Source of the DNA: Haliscomenobacter hydrossis DSM 1100
GTDB taxonomy: Bacteria; Bacteroidota; Bacteroidia; Chitinophagales; Saprospiraceae
Assembly (NCBI RefSeq): GCF_000212735.1
Contig: NC_015510.1
Location: 2,232,001-2,296,000, forward strand
DNA length: 64,000 bases
Direction of reading: 5' to 3'
A program made the position numbers and the translations under genes. The notes under the pieces are model-generated. The model had not been told where the DNA came from, made no database searches, and saw only the letters and a list, made by a program, of their open reading frames with translations. This document shows positions 27,239 to 37,320 of the stretch, piece after piece (position 1 is the first letter of the stretch; each line of letters starts with the position of its first letter).

Positions 27239-27922
27239 ATGCAAATATCAAAAGACGCCCTCTGGAAAGGCATTATCGAAAGCCTGATTGATGACTTCAT
27301 CCGGTTCTTTTTCGAGCCCTATGTCGAGTTGATTGACTTTGAGCGAGGCTTCGAATTTCTGGATACGGAGTTACAGAAATTAATGGCTGATAACCCAAGC
27401 CCAAATCGCCATGCTGATAAATTGATCAAGGCTTGGCAATATTTGGATATACCAAGTGACGAACAAAGCCTACGAGCACTCAAACTAAATTTAATCGAAC
27501 GACTAAAATATCGTAACATCGATAAGGACAAAATTGCGATTATGATCGATTTTATAAAGTACTTTGTCCCCTTTACAAATTCAGAAATTCAGCGTATTTT
27601 TGAACAAGATTTGATCATCCTTACAAAAGCCAACATTCCTATGGGACTTCGGGAAGCCATTTTAGATGACGTAAAAAAGCAAGGCATTGAGATTGGTTTA
27701 GCTCAAGGACTTGAACAAGGTATCGAACAAGGACTTGAACAAGGTATCGAATTAGGCGAAGCCAAACGTGAAGAAGCCCTCCTGCACCAAGCAGTGCCTG
27801 CATTGATTAATGAAGGATTTAGTGCAGAAAAAATTGCTATCATCCTTAATGTCACACAGGAAAAAGTAATGGAAGTTATAGCGCAGCAAATTTCTGATCA
27901 GATTACTGATACTGAAGAGTAA
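27239..27922 (+). CDS. Rpn family (recombination-promoting nuclease/transposase-like) protein without nuclease core
   Basis: A 227-residue protein. The N-terminus (EPYVELIDFERGFEFLDTEL, then PNRHADKLIKA) matches the start of Rpn/PD-(D/E)XK transposase-like proteins. After ADKLIKA the sequence jumps at once to the family's C-terminal helical part (LKLNLIERLKYRNIDKDKI... FIKYFVPF). The family's central segment with the catalytic core, usually about VEIQG and beyond, is not present. A heptad-like GLEQGIEQ repeat and a helical tail follow. Full members have about 280-320 residues. The frame is open, so a deletion left an expressed but probably inactive protein. The promoter at 27191-27221 is intact. 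Confidence 0.78.
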   Translation: MQISKDALWKGIIESLIDDFIRFFFEPYVELIDFERGFEFLDTELQKLMADNPSPNRHADKLIKAWQYLDIPSDEQSLRALKLNLIERLKYRNIDKDKIAIMIDFIKYFVPFTNSEIQRIFEQDLIILTKANIPMGLREAILDDVKKQGIEIGLAQGLEQGIEQGLEQGIELGEAKREEALLHQAVPALINEGFSAEKIAIILNVTQEKVMEVIAQQISDQITDTEE

Positions 27923-27997
27923 ACTTTCCTTGCACTGCCTATTTCAATTCAATTAATGGTCTTATGTTTTCAGAATAGTTCAACTGTTCTTAAAAAA

Positions 27998-28027
27998 GAA
28001 GCGCCCCATTTCACAACGGAGCGCTTC
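27998..28027 (-). terminator. intrinsic terminator of the peroxiredoxin gene
   Basis: On the minus strand GAAGCGCTCC and GGGGCGCTTC pair around a 10-base loop and are followed by TTTTTT. It is 29 bp beyond the peroxiredoxin stop (28056) and is a good match to a Rho-independent terminator. Confidence 0.75.
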
Positions 28028-28055
28028 GAAAAATATACTCGATTATTAAACTTGC

Positions 28056-28697
28056 TTAATCTTCCAAATCTGGCTGTGGGGTATAGCGCAGATAAGGTTT
28101 TACGATGGTTACTCCTTTCGGGAACTTCTCGATTGCGGCTTCTGTAGACACGGCTGGCACTACAATGACGTCCTCACCGTGTTTCCAATCCGCTGGTGTA
28201 GCCACGCTGTAGTTGGCGGTCAGTTGGAGCGAATCCAATACGCGCAATACTTCGTTGAAGTTACGGCCAGTAGATGCCGGATAAGTGATCATCAACTTCA
28301 CTTTTTTGTCTGGCCCGATGATGAACAAAGAGCGCACCGTGAAGGTCTCGGAGGCATTGGGGTGAATCATGTCGTACAAATCGGCCACCACGCGGTTCTC
28401 ATCTGCAATGATGGGGAATTGCACGTCCACGTGTTGGGTTTCATTGATGTCGTTGACCCAGCCTTTGTGTTTGTCCAGGGGATCAACACTGACGGCCAGC
28501 ACTTTGGTGTTGCGCTTGGCAAATTCGTCTTGCAAGTGTGCAGTACGGCCAAGTTCAGTGGTACATACGGGGGTATAATCAGCAGGGTGTGAAAAAAGGA
28601 TTCCCCAGCCATTGCCCAGGTACTCGTAAAAATCAATATCGCCCGCTGTTGTTTGGGCTTGGAAGTTGGGCGCAATGTCGCCGAGACGCAGACTCAT
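28056..28697 (-). CDS. 1-Cys peroxiredoxin (Prx6 type)
   Basis: From the ATG at 28697 (MSLRLGDIAPNF) the enzyme has 213 residues, the usual Prx6 length. The active site is FSHPADYTPVCTTELGR, with the peroxidatic cysteine in PVCTTE, and a conserved Arg is present later (FTVRSLFIIGPDKKV). Prx6 enzymes reduce hydrogen and organic peroxides with a single cysteine in the cytoplasm. The long C-terminal domain (ATPADWKHGEDVIV) is typical of this class. It stands alone, with a terminator downstream. Confidence 0.95.
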   Translation of the reverse strand: MSLRLGDIAPNFQAQTTAGDIDFYEYLGNGWGILFSHPADYTPVCTTELGRTAHLQDEFAKRNTKVLAVSVDPLDKHKGWVNDINETQHVDVQFPIIADENRVVADLYDMIHPNASETFTVRSLFIIGPDKKVKLMITYPASTGRNFNEVLRVLDSLQLTANYSVATPADWKHGEDVIVVPAVSTEAAIEKFPKGVTIVKPYLRYTPQPDLED

Positions 28698-28766
28698 ATT
28701 TTCAGTTTTATAGGTATATGAATAGAATAAGAACATGTTTCCAGGAAGGACGGTTGAACAAATCAG

Positions 28767-29534
28767 CTAATGTTTCTCCTCCGATTTCCTGAAATCAAAG
28801 TTATGAAAATAAAATAAACGAATCACGTGTTGCTCCCGATAACGATTCCCTGCGGCAAGCTGCTGAAATACATTCATGTAGCCCAATTGAACGTGGGCAT
28901 GGCTATTGGTTTGATAGACCAAACCCACAAACAATCGATTCTGATCAAAGTAGTTGTACACAATATTCTTCCCCAAGTTCACCATCAATTCATCGTTGAT
29001 CAACAATTGAAGTCCTCCGGGGGCCAATCCTTTTTTACTCAATGGAACAAAAAGGCCAAAATTGTACCGCATGCGCCAGTTGAAGCTAAAACCCTCCCCC
29101 AACTCATCGTCGTTTAGGATCTTTTGTCGCCATCTTTCTTCCAGCCGTACCCACTGCATCAACCTGGCCTGTTTGATTTTGGTAAACCATTGTACCTGCT
29201 GCATCAGGCGGTGTTCGGGCTGAGAGATGTTTTTGTGGGCCTCATCCGGAAAATGGTTGATGAAGTTGTATGCTGTGGTCAACCTTACATCATCGGTCAA
29301 ATAGTAAGTAGGGCCAACACGCACAATGAACTGGGAAGGCTTTTGTATAAAATCGTTTTTTAAGCGAAAATGCACATCCGACCACATTCCCCAACGATCA
29401 GAGAAACGATATTGGTTGAACACCCCCAACCAGGCCTGTTGGTCTTCCGTAACACTCTTCTGTGCATAGAGGGCATTGAATTGCCCCAACATATACATCA
29501 ACATCAAAAGTTGCCAACGAAATTTCATAGCCAT
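28767..29534 (-). CDS. DUF2490 outer membrane protein
   Basis: From the ATG at 29534 (MAMKFRWQ) the protein has 255 residues with a signal peptide ending in NALYAQ. It matches the DUF2490 family: DQQAWLGVFNQYRFSDRWGM, then alternating hydrophobic beta-strands with aromatic girdles and a C-terminal YFHNFDFRKSEEKH. Members are predicted to be beta-barrels of unknown role. A later start is chosen because the first ATG (29561) overlaps the preceding TonB gene and lies before the signal peptide. It lies 10 bp after the TonB receptor gene, so the two form a unit. Confidence 0.82.
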   Translation of the reverse strand: MAMKFRWQLLMLMYMLGQFNALYAQKSVTEDQQAWLGVFNQYRFSDRWGMWSDVHFRLKNDFIQKPSQFIVRVGPTYYLTDDVRLTTAYNFINHFPDEAHKNISQPEHRLMQQVQWFTKIKQARLMQWVRLEERWRQKILNDDELGEGFSFNWRMRYNFGLFVPLSKKGLAPGGLQLLINDELMVNLGKNIVYNYFDQNRLFVGLVYQTNSHAHVQLGYMNVFQQLAAGNRYREQHVIRLFYFHNFDFRKSEEKH

Positions 29535-29544
29535 CACGTTTGAA

Positions 29545-32412
29545 TTATTTTTTCCACACATCCCAGGTCATGCTCAAGTAATACAATGCACCGATGGTAG
29601 GCCCAGCAGCATACTGAATATAGCGATTATTCGTCAGGTTGGTTCCTCCCAATTTGAAGGCAGCATTCCACTGCGGAACTTGTAGCGATACTTGTGCATC
29701 CAGCGTCGAAAAAGAAGAAACCACGCCTTCCGCCAATGGCGTTTGCCACAAGAAAGTGTCCTGCCATTTCCAGACCATGTTGAAACCAAAATTGGGCAGT
29801 ACTTCGCGGTTGCCAAACTGGATATTGCCCGACCACTTCGGGGTATTGAAACCCGTGATGAAGATGTCGTTGTCGTTTTTGGTGCTCAGATCGTTGTAGT
29901 TCAGGTTACCGGAGAGCGAGTATTTTTTGTAAAAATTGTAACTCAAACGCAAGGCCGAACCATAGTTGAAATAGGTATTGGTCGCATTGGTAAACACGCG
30001 GTAGCGGATTTGTTTGTTGCGGTCCAACATGTTCAACACCGAAGCGTCGGTGCCTACTTTGCCATCCACGGGTACTGCCACTTCTACCTGTCCCAAAAAG
30101 CCTTCGTATACGTTGTAATAAAAGTCCCAATCCAATACCACCTTGTTTTCGAAGAAAATACTTTTCACCCCGGCATCCCAGGCCTGAACTTCTTCCGGTG
30201 CCAATTGTGGTAAGTTGGAAATGACCAGGAGCCCACGGTTTTTGAGTCCGGCGTCGTTGCGGGTAAGGCCCCCTGCTACATCCTTGTTTACGGCGGCAGT
30301 GAACAAATCCAGAGCGTTTAAGGTATAAGAGTTTTCCAAAAAGCCCAAGCCTTCATTCACTTTGGCCAAACCTCCTACCCTACGCACGTTGCCGTTGTTG
30401 ACATAAGAAAGCGCCTCAAACAAAGCCGGAAAACGCACTCCGGATTGATACGATACGCGGTAGTTCCACTGCTCGTTGGGCGAATACACTGCAGCTAGGC
30501 GGGGGTTCCAACGCCCGGGAAAGTCGTAGTTGTGGTCGTAACGGATCGATGCAACCAGCTTTAACTTTTCTTCAAACAACAATTTGGTGGCCTGGGCAAA
30601 AGCACCCAGCTTGGAATACTTTACGTTTTCACCTCCGGGTAAAGTACGATCTTCAATCGGACGGCTAAAATCAACAAAGTTGTTGCCATCGGGAATCACC
30701 TCATTGACCCGCAAATCGGTTCCCAGCAGCAAGCTTACTTTTTCCTTAAACCAATGCGAAGCATCGTATTGCAGTTCGCCGTGGTACAAGTGGCTGCGTT
30801 GCCAGAGCGCGGCTCCACCCGTGGCAGGGGCACCAGCGATCAAAGAAGCATGATCCCAATTGTTGATGCCGATGATCTTGTTTTTTAGGTCTTGGAATGC
30901 CTGAGTGCCTGGTTCAGGACGGCCTTGGTCGGCGCTAGCACGGGCTGCCAGGTGCGCTTCAGTCAGAGACTTGCCTTGGTCGATGCCAGTTTGTAGGGTA
31001 GTTTGATACAGGGCACTCCAGTCCTTATTGGTTTTGGTCGTCAATTCAAAATTATCCACCAGTGGTTTGAGGTTGTAAGAATCTCCGGTGTTTTCGTCGG
31101 TGAAATACACTCGAGCCGTCAGTCGCTTGTTCTTCAATTCCAACGAATGGTTTTGCACCACGGCATTGTTGAGCCTGATTTTGTTGCCGCGCTGGAAGGT
31201 GCCGTCCATGCTGCCGTAGCGGTAGTTGTAGCTTATCTCCCAATCTTTAAATGGCCGGTAAAACAGCCCTCCCGAAAATTTCAGGTTGCTTACCTGGGGC
31301 TCAGTCAGGTCTTTTTCCCAATACCCCGTGCGGCGCACGTTGAAGGTTTGGCGTTTGCCCAGGTAGTTTACGGCTACGGCTACGTTGTTGTTGCGCTCAT
31401 CGCCGTAGCGGTTCCAGGCGTCGTATGCGGGGTTGGTTTCGCCGCTGCCCAGTTCCGGAAAGGCGGGATTGGCGGAGGCTCTGTTGCTGGCATTTTGATC
31501 CACGGCAGCTGAAGATACCCAGTCAATGCCTTGGAAGTAACTCAGGTTGAGTTTTATGGCGACTTTTTCGGTTTTGTCTAACACTTTGGCAAAACGCAGC
31601 GCAGTTTCGCTCATCAAGGCAGTGGGATGGTCAATGGCATCCACATGATTCACACCGACACGTTGGTAAAAACTCAAACCTTGGGTTAAAAACGGATTTT
31701 TGCTGCGCAAATGGGCCAAACCATTAATGGAGTTGATCCCGTAGAGCGCGGAAGCCGATCCAGGGGTAATTTCTACCGAAGCAATATCCAATTCAGATGG
31801 ACCGATGGTATTGCCCAGTGGTACTCCCAGCGTAGCGGCTTGTACATCCACCCCATCTACCAATTGCATGAAGCGGAAGTTGTTGGGGTTGTTGAAACCC
31901 CGGGTATTTGGCACTTTAAAAGTCAAGCTGGAGGTGGTCAGCTGCACCCCCTTTACGTTTTCCAAAGCATCGTAATAGGAGGCGGCTGGTGTTTCCCGAA
32001 TGGCGCGGATGTCCAATTTTTCAATGGCAACGGGCGATTTGAACAAACGCTCCTCTACCCGTGAGGCGGTGACCACCATTTCGTCCGACATGACCACCAG
32101 CGGCTGCAATTGAAACTGCAACTTGGCACGTTCGTTTTCTACCGTAAATACCTGTTTTTCGTAGCCTATAAAACTAATCTCTAGCGTAAATGGAAAACGC
32201 AAATAACTTTTGATCACAAATCGTCCGGCACTGTCGGTCACTGCACCTGCATCGTGTTCACGAATGTATACCGTGGCATTGGACAAGGGGGTTCTACTGG
32301 CCCCATCTTTGACCTGACCACTGATTTCTACTAAGTTGTTCTGGGCGTTAGCCTGGTGGGTGATACCCAAAGCCCCCATCAGGAGGACAAAGAGGAGATA
32401 AATCTGTTTCAT
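29545..32412 (-). CDS. TonB-dependent receptor, paralogue of the receptor at 55667
   Basis: A 955-residue receptor with a signal peptide (LLMGALGITHQANAQN), a carboxypeptidase-regulatory-like domain (about 27-105), a plug with FKVPNTRGFNNPNNF and GPSELDIASVEITPGS, and a barrel ending in SMTWDVWKK. Plug segments closely match the receptor near the ModE/ModA-like genes (FKVPNSRGF, GPNELDIEQAELIPG, SALYGMNALNG), so the two are paralogues that may bind similar ligands. It lies upstream of a DUF2490 gene on the same strand and downstream of a TauE/SafE permease gene. The ligand is not identified. Confidence 0.9.
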   Translation of the reverse strand: MKQIYLLFVLLMGALGITHQANAQNNLVEISGQVKDGASRTPLSNATVYIREHDAGAVTDSAGRFVIKSYLRFPFTLEISFIGYEKQVFTVENERAKLQFQLQPLVVMSDEMVVTASRVEERLFKSPVAIEKLDIRAIRETPAASYYDALENVKGVQLTTSSLTFKVPNTRGFNNPNNFRFMQLVDGVDVQAATLGVPLGNTIGPSELDIASVEITPGSASALYGINSINGLAHLRSKNPFLTQGLSFYQRVGVNHVDAIDHPTALMSETALRFAKVLDKTEKVAIKLNLSYFQGIDWVSSAAVDQNASNRASANPAFPELGSGETNPAYDAWNRYGDERNNNVAVAVNYLGKRQTFNVRRTGYWEKDLTEPQVSNLKFSGGLFYRPFKDWEISYNYRYGSMDGTFQRGNKIRLNNAVVQNHSLELKNKRLTARVYFTDENTGDSYNLKPLVDNFELTTKTNKDWSALYQTTLQTGIDQGKSLTEAHLAARASADQGRPEPGTQAFQDLKNKIIGINNWDHASLIAGAPATGGAALWQRSHLYHGELQYDASHWFKEKVSLLLGTDLRVNEVIPDGNNFVDFSRPIEDRTLPGGENVKYSKLGAFAQATKLLFEEKLKLVASIRYDHNYDFPGRWNPRLAAVYSPNEQWNYRVSYQSGVRFPALFEALSYVNNGNVRRVGGLAKVNEGLGFLENSYTLNALDLFTAAVNKDVAGGLTRNDAGLKNRGLLVISNLPQLAPEEVQAWDAGVKSIFFENKVVLDWDFYYNVYEGFLGQVEVAVPVDGKVGTDASVLNMLDRNKQIRYRVFTNATNTYFNYGSALRLSYNFYKKYSLSGNLNYNDLSTKNDNDIFITGFNTPKWSGNIQFGNREVLPNFGFNMVWKWQDTFLWQTPLAEGVVSSFSTLDAQVSLQVPQWNAAFKLGGTNLTNNRYIQYAAGPTIGALYYLSMTWDVWKK

Positions 32413-32503
32413 AAATCGAGCATTGTTTAGATATAGGCAAAAACCTAATCGAGCATGAAAAACTAAATCAATAATATATATCTACTTAATAGAGTTTTAG
32501 AGC

Positions 32504-32537
32504 AAAAAATTTCGCTTTTCCCAAAGCAAAATTTTTT
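32504..32537 (-). terminator. A/T-rich hairpin after the TauE/SafE gene
   Basis: The arms AAAAAATTTCGCTTT and AAAGCAAAATTTTTT form a stem of about 14 bp with one mismatch, about 14 bp beyond the TauE/SafE stop (32551). On the minus strand a T-run lies in the descending arm. It would separate that gene from the TonB receptor. Confidence 0.6.
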
Positions 32538-32550
32538 CTACCACCAAAAC

Positions 32551-33417
32551 TTACTTGATCCACCAATTAACCAGCGTGTAAGACTGGGTCAATATAATGA
32601 TCAAACCAACCAAAAACATCAAAGCTTTAGCACTGATTTTGTGCACCAGCCAAGCACCAAAGGGCGCAGCAAGTATACCACCTGCAATTAATCCGGCTAC
32701 TACCTGCCAACTCTCCACTCCGACAAAAAAGAGAAAAACCCCAGTGCTAAAAAAAGCAACGAAAAACTCAGCAGTATTTACCGTCCCTACGGTTTTGCGC
32801 GGATCATTGCCCTGGTTCACGATGTTTGAGGTCACAATTGGGCCCCAACCCCCTCCTCCAACAGCATCCAAAAATCCACCAGTAACGCCTAAAAGTGATA
32901 CATAACGTACTTTCTCTGTCGGTACTCTGGTCTGAAAACTTTTTAGCAAAATGATTATTCCCAAAAAAAGCAAATAAGCTGCGATATAGGGCTTGATTAC
33001 TTTGCCATCAAAAACTTCTGAAATCAGATAAGCCCCCACCACTGCACCTATTACTCCGGGTACAATTAAGCGCAAAAAGAGCTTTTTGTCTACATTGCCC
33101 AGGTACAAGTGAGAAAGCCCAGAAGCACCTGTGGTAAATACTTCAGCAGTATGTACGCTAGCCGTCGCGAGCGCCGGAGGAATTCCCAAATGGAGCAATA
33201 GGGTAGTACAACTCACGCCGTAGGCCATACCTAAGGCACCATCAACAAGCTGGGCCACAAAGCCCGCCAATAAATACCCGAAAAAAGAAACATCCAATTT
33301 TGGTGACGCGTGCCCTATAGTATGTTGCCAAATCCCCCAGGCCAACCAAGCTGCCATAGCTATTTTGAGCGATAGAATGACCACCGAAATGTGTCTAAGC
33401 GTAATTTTTTCGAGCAT
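32551..33417 (-). CDS. TauE/SafE family sulfite/sulfonate exporter
   Basis: A 288-residue membrane protein with eight or so helices. The family hallmark is two similar halves, each starting with a glycine-rich helix: AGFVAQLVDGALGMAYGV (near residue 52) and GVTGGFLDAVGGGGWGPI (near 174). Members export sulfite, sulfonates or related organic anions, often next to sulfur metabolism genes. In this window sulfatases and sulfur-related genes lie downstream, so a role in disposing of sulfate-derived anions is possible. It has its own likely terminator. Confidence 0.86.
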   Translation of the reverse strand: MLEKITLRHISVVILSLKIAMAAWLAWGIWQHTIGHASPKLDVSFFGYLLAGFVAQLVDGALGMAYGVSCTTLLLHLGIPPALATASVHTAEVFTTGASGLSHLYLGNVDKKLFLRLIVPGVIGAVVGAYLISEVFDGKVIKPYIAAYLLFLGIIILLKSFQTRVPTEKVRYVSLLGVTGGFLDAVGGGGWGPIVTSNIVNQGNDPRKTVGTVNTAEFFVAFFSTGVFLFFVGVESWQVVAGLIAGGILAAPFGAWLVHKISAKALMFLVGLIIILTQSYTLVNWWIK

Positions 33418-33647
33418 ATTTTGTGTTTATCAGTGCTGGTGACGCAAATTTATTAAAACTTCATCAATTTAGTAGGGTTTAGTGGAGAAAATTATTCCTC
33501 GCTGTACTGATGCAGCGTCTATCTTCAATAAAAACAAGTAGTTAGGGTGGTATTTTTTTTCAAAGATAGTAAATTTTGTAAGTTGTACAAGTTAGGGAAA
33601 AGCTAAAAAAAATTGAAAATATCAACATAGACAATGTAAAATGAAAA

Positions 33648-33683
33648 GAAGCTGTCTTTCCATAAAATTGAAAAGACAGCTTC
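33648..33683 (-). terminator. intrinsic terminator of the broken TonB receptor gene
   Basis: On the minus strand GAAGCTGTCTTTTC and GAAAGACAGCTTC pair around a 9-base loop and are followed by TTTTCATTTTA. It lies 22 bp beyond the receptor stop (33706). Confidence 0.75.
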
Positions 33684-33705
33684 CATTTACATGCTAAATC
33701 AATGA

Positions 33706-36255
33706 TTAAAGCGTATACCGCAAAGTCACGCCATAGGTTCTTGGATCACCCAATACCCCGGCATAGTGCCCAGCGTTACCCGCAGCAGGCAACAATTGCT
33801 CGAAGTAATCCTTATTCAACAGGTTGCGTCCCCATATGAAAAGGGACAAGCCGTCATTGGCCCGGAAACCTATCCGGCCATTCACCAGCGTATACCCCTC
33901 AATGTTCAGGAACTGGGAAGGTGAAGGACTGGAGGAAAACTCGGAGCGATAGTAGGAATCAAGCGCCAGGAAGAATTTGCCTTCTTCGCTGATCAATTTA
34001 CCCTCGAAGCTCAGCTCGCCACCCAGTGAACCTGCCCATTTGGAAATACCGGGCAGGCGGCCCCCTGAGATGTCCTTAAAGGCACTGGCTGCACCCGTTT
34101 CTTCGAGCGGAACAGGAGCGTTTTTGAAAGAAACGTACTTGCCGTCGGTATAGGCTACAGCAGCATATGCGTAAAATGCTTTGCTGACCCGGATGTTGCC
34201 ATCAATCTCCAAACCTTGTACCCGTACGTTTTCAGCGTTGGCCAGATAACCACGGTTTACACCCACTTCGGCAGTTTGTACGTTCGTTTGGTAATCCTCG
34301 ATATCGGTGTTGTGGAATACAATGTTCAAGGTAGAGTTTTCAGTTGGCGAAGTTTTGATGCCAATCTCCCAGTGGGTCACGTACTCAGGCTTGACGCGCG
34401 CCAGATCCAGCAATACGGCACCGTTCGCAGTGGGCAAACCACCCAGGTTTACCCCCACGGGTTTGTAGCTGGTAGAATAGGTAGCGAAAGAGTTGAAGCG
34501 CTTTGAAGCTTTATAGGCAATGGTCAATTGACCCGATAAGTTATTCTCATCTACACTTGTTTTGAACGCTTGGTCGGTATATACGCCACGCTTGATGGCG
34601 AGCAGTGCTGGGTCGGTTGTTTGCAAGCCCCCATACGTTTTGCGGTCGTAGTCCACATCTTTTGTGTCGTAGTTGTAGCGCAAACCGGGCAGTACGTGTA
34701 GTTTTTCGGTAATGGCCCAGTCCAATTGACCAAATACTGCCGCTCCTACGGTTTGCAAACGGGAAGTGGTTTTGATGCCATAACCATCCAACAGCCCAGG
34801 AGTTTTCCAGAGTGCGCTGGTCGAGCTTTGTGAAAAACGCCACTGGGCAGCGCCAGATTCTTCGGTATGTACAGGGTCGGTATTCAGGTCTTGGCTAATG
34901 TAGAACGCCCCAATTACACCGCTCAGTTTGGAAAAAATGTCACCTGCATAACGAATCTCCTGCGTCAACTGCGTATGCCGGGAAGTTGCGGCAGATTTTG
35001 ACAATACAGGTAAGCCGGTAAAGTCACGGTCGTTGGAAGGATCCCAGTTCCAGTAGCGCCAAGCTGAAGTAGAGGTCAGGGTACCGTTGCCAATTTTGGC
35101 GTCCAAATTAACCGAAAAACCGCCCAGTTCATTTCCTGAACGCCAGGGTGAATCATGGTCAACAACGCGGTCAAAAGGATTTTCAGAAGGCAAGGCATAT
35201 TCCAGGTCAGCAATGATCTGTCTGAACTGGCGGTAAGGTGCGCGCTGAGTGGTCACCACACCTGCTACAACCTGAGCAAATCCATCCGGATTTTGGCTGG
35301 ACACATCCCCCGTAAAATTGATTTTTACGTTGTCGCTTACGTTGTAGAGCAGTTGCCCGCGCAAACCCAGGTTGTTCATGTCATTGATGTACTTTTCGGT
35401 ACGCGTATTGTAAATCAACCCATCGCGCTGGGTACCCGAGAAAGAAAGGCGTCCCGCGAATTTTTTGCCAATTGGCCCGGTAATTGAAGTTTTGGCCTGG
35501 ATGTAACCGTAGTTGCCATAACTGACTTCAAAAATGGCTCCAGGTTTGAAACTGGGCCCGTTGGTGACGATGTTGAAGGCACCGGCGGTGGTGTTTTTAC
35601 CAAACAGGGTACCTTGTGGGCCACGCAGTACTTCAATACGTTCGATATCGATAAAGTCAAGGGTCGTAGCAGCTGGGCGAGCGTAATAAACGCCGTCTAC
35701 ATAAAATCCTACCCCAGGGTCAATTCCGTCGTTGGTGAGGCCAAAGGTAGAACCCAAACCGCGTATATTCAACGTGGTGTTACGTGGATTGGAAGTATAG
35801 AGTTGTACTGTAGGCACCAGCTCTTTAAGGCGGTTCACATTAAATGCGCCTGCATCGGCCACCAGTTTACCACCGATAACTGAAATTGGAATCGGCACAT
35901 CCTGCGCAGTTTCATCCCGGCGGCGGGATGAGATCACCACCTCCGACAGGTTGTTGTCGTCCACCAGTTTGATTTCCAAATTGGTAGCCAAACTCGTCAC
36001 TTCAAGTTCTTGGGGAATAAAACCTACCGAACTGATGCGTACTCAGAAAGGCAGTTCTTTTTTGACCTCCAGCTTAAACTCGCCGTTGATGTCAGCTACC
36101 GTATATAGGTTGGTGCCTTTGATCACCACCGTAGCACCGATCAGGGGCGTACCGTCTTTGGCCTTAATGTTGCCCGTCAGTTGATCTTGAGCCAGGATAA
36201 AATTAGCCCAAAGCAAGAGGGGAATCAATAATCGTAAAGTTTTTGTCGTGCTCAT
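33706..36255 (-). pseudogene. TonB-dependent receptor with one in-frame TGA near the N-terminus
   Basis: The first part (36255-36043) encodes a signal peptide (LLIPLLLWANFILAQ) and most of a carboxypeptidase-regulatory-like domain, and ends at TGA. The same frame continues without a gap: VRISSVGFIPQELEV, then the plug (DVPIPISVIGGKL; IRGLGSTFGLTNDG; RIEVLRGPQGTLFGKNTTAG) and a full barrel to the stop at 33706, about 849 residues in all. LPF-stop-VRISSVGF fits the usual start of the domain's third strand, so only one codon changed. The GTG at 36000 is internal and would lack the signal. It may be a recent point mutation, a sequencing error or a silenced gene. Confidence 0.85.
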
Positions 36256-36482
36256 GCTCTTTGTGTTTAAAGTGGAAATGTGTTAATCACGGGTGTTTTG
36301 CTTTCGAATTGTAAAGGAAATTAATAAAATTCTAAAATCCTATAAAATTAATAGAATTTATGTAATTTTTCAAAAGAGCCTCTGACTTATACATCGCGAA
36401 TGCAGTGTTAAATTTTGTAAATCAAAATAGTATCAGGAGTGATTTCATTCAAACGGAGCAACGATAACTAGAACATTATGCG

Positions 36483-37145
36483 TCAGGGCACAATTTTTTT
36501 GCTAATGACCAAATTGGCAAAGTCACCACCCGAACCATCGCCGACGAACAAACCTATTTGGCCTTTGCTGAAAACGCTGAGCTTTTCAACTTTTAGCACT
36601 GCTTCTTTACGGTCGTTGACGAAAACCTGCACGGACTTGCCTTTGACCACTACTTTGGCATGAAACCATTCATTGGGATTGGGCGCATTTGGAATGGCTT
36701 TTTCAAACTGGGCATTGCGCTCGTCCCGCAATTTTTTCCAGGGATACTGTGGGTGGGCGACGTACTGTACAGCGTGGATGTAGCGCACCGAATCCTTCGC
36801 GTAAAAGTTGAAGGGACGGAAATAAACGGCATCGTAGGTAGAGTCGTTTTGGGCGTGGAAGGCTACGCCAACAAAACTTTGCTGGAAAACGTCCTGACCT
36901 TTTACATCGAATTCAATGGTGCCTTCCGAGAATTTGACTCCTTTTAACCAAGCCAGACCTTCTTCTCGCTCCTTAGATAGACGCACGCCCTTTTTATCGC
37001 CATCTTCCAGCACTTGGATTTGACGATAGACCACGTTGATTTTGTTTTTTTGTAGAGCGTCGGACAGGTTAAATGCCAGTTTTTTTTGAGCAAAACCAAA
37101 GCTTGCCAATAAAAAAAAGAACATACTTACAATTGTATTTTTCAT
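36483..37145 (-). CDS. exported LamG/concanavalin-like (DUF1080-type) protein
   Basis: From the ATG at 37145 the protein has 220 residues: a signal peptide (VSMFFFLLASFGFAQ), then a beta-sandwich domain (LAWLKGVKFSEGTIEFDVKG, then FVGVAFHAQNDSTYDAVYFR, then KSVQVFVNDRKEAVLKVEKL, then GQIGLFVGDGSGGDFANL). This is the pattern of concanavalin-A-like/DUF1080 domains that bind or cleave glycans. No catalytic residues are evident. It is the last gene before the sulfatases on the minus strand and probably binds the glycan handled by this locus. The start is placed after a palindromic element (37180-37297). Confidence 0.72.
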   Translation of the reverse strand: MKNTIVSMFFFLLASFGFAQKKLAFNLSDALQKNKINVVYRQIQVLEDGDKKGVRLSKEREEGLAWLKGVKFSEGTIEFDVKGQDVFQQSFVGVAFHAQNDSTYDAVYFRPFNFYAKDSVRYIHAVQYVAHPQYPWKKLRDERNAQFEKAIPNAPNPNEWFHAKVVVKGKSVQVFVNDRKEAVLKVEKLSVFSKGQIGLFVGDGSGGDFANLVISKKIVP

Positions 37146-37179
37146 GATTTGGGTATTTTGAGTACTTCTACAGCGCCAA

Positions 37180-37297
37180 AACCCCTCCTCGAAAGTTTTA
37201 GACTTTCGAGGAGTTGAAGCAACGATAATATTTACACAATGCAAAATATCGTGCATGCTTGAACTTTCCAAAAGTCTGAAACTTTTGGAAAGGGGTT
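37180..37297. repeat. palindromic intergenic element (about 118 bp)
   Basis: Each arm is itself a hairpin: CTCGAAAGTTTTAGACTTTCGAG in the left part (37187-37211) and CTTTCCAAAAGTCTGAAACTTTTGGAAAG on the right, and the two arms are also near reverse complements of each other (AACCCCT...AGTT and AACT...AGGGGTT). It sits between the LamG-like gene and the first sulfatase gene. Confidence 0.8.
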
Positions 37298-37320
37298 CTA
37301 GATTTGATGGTAAATCACGG

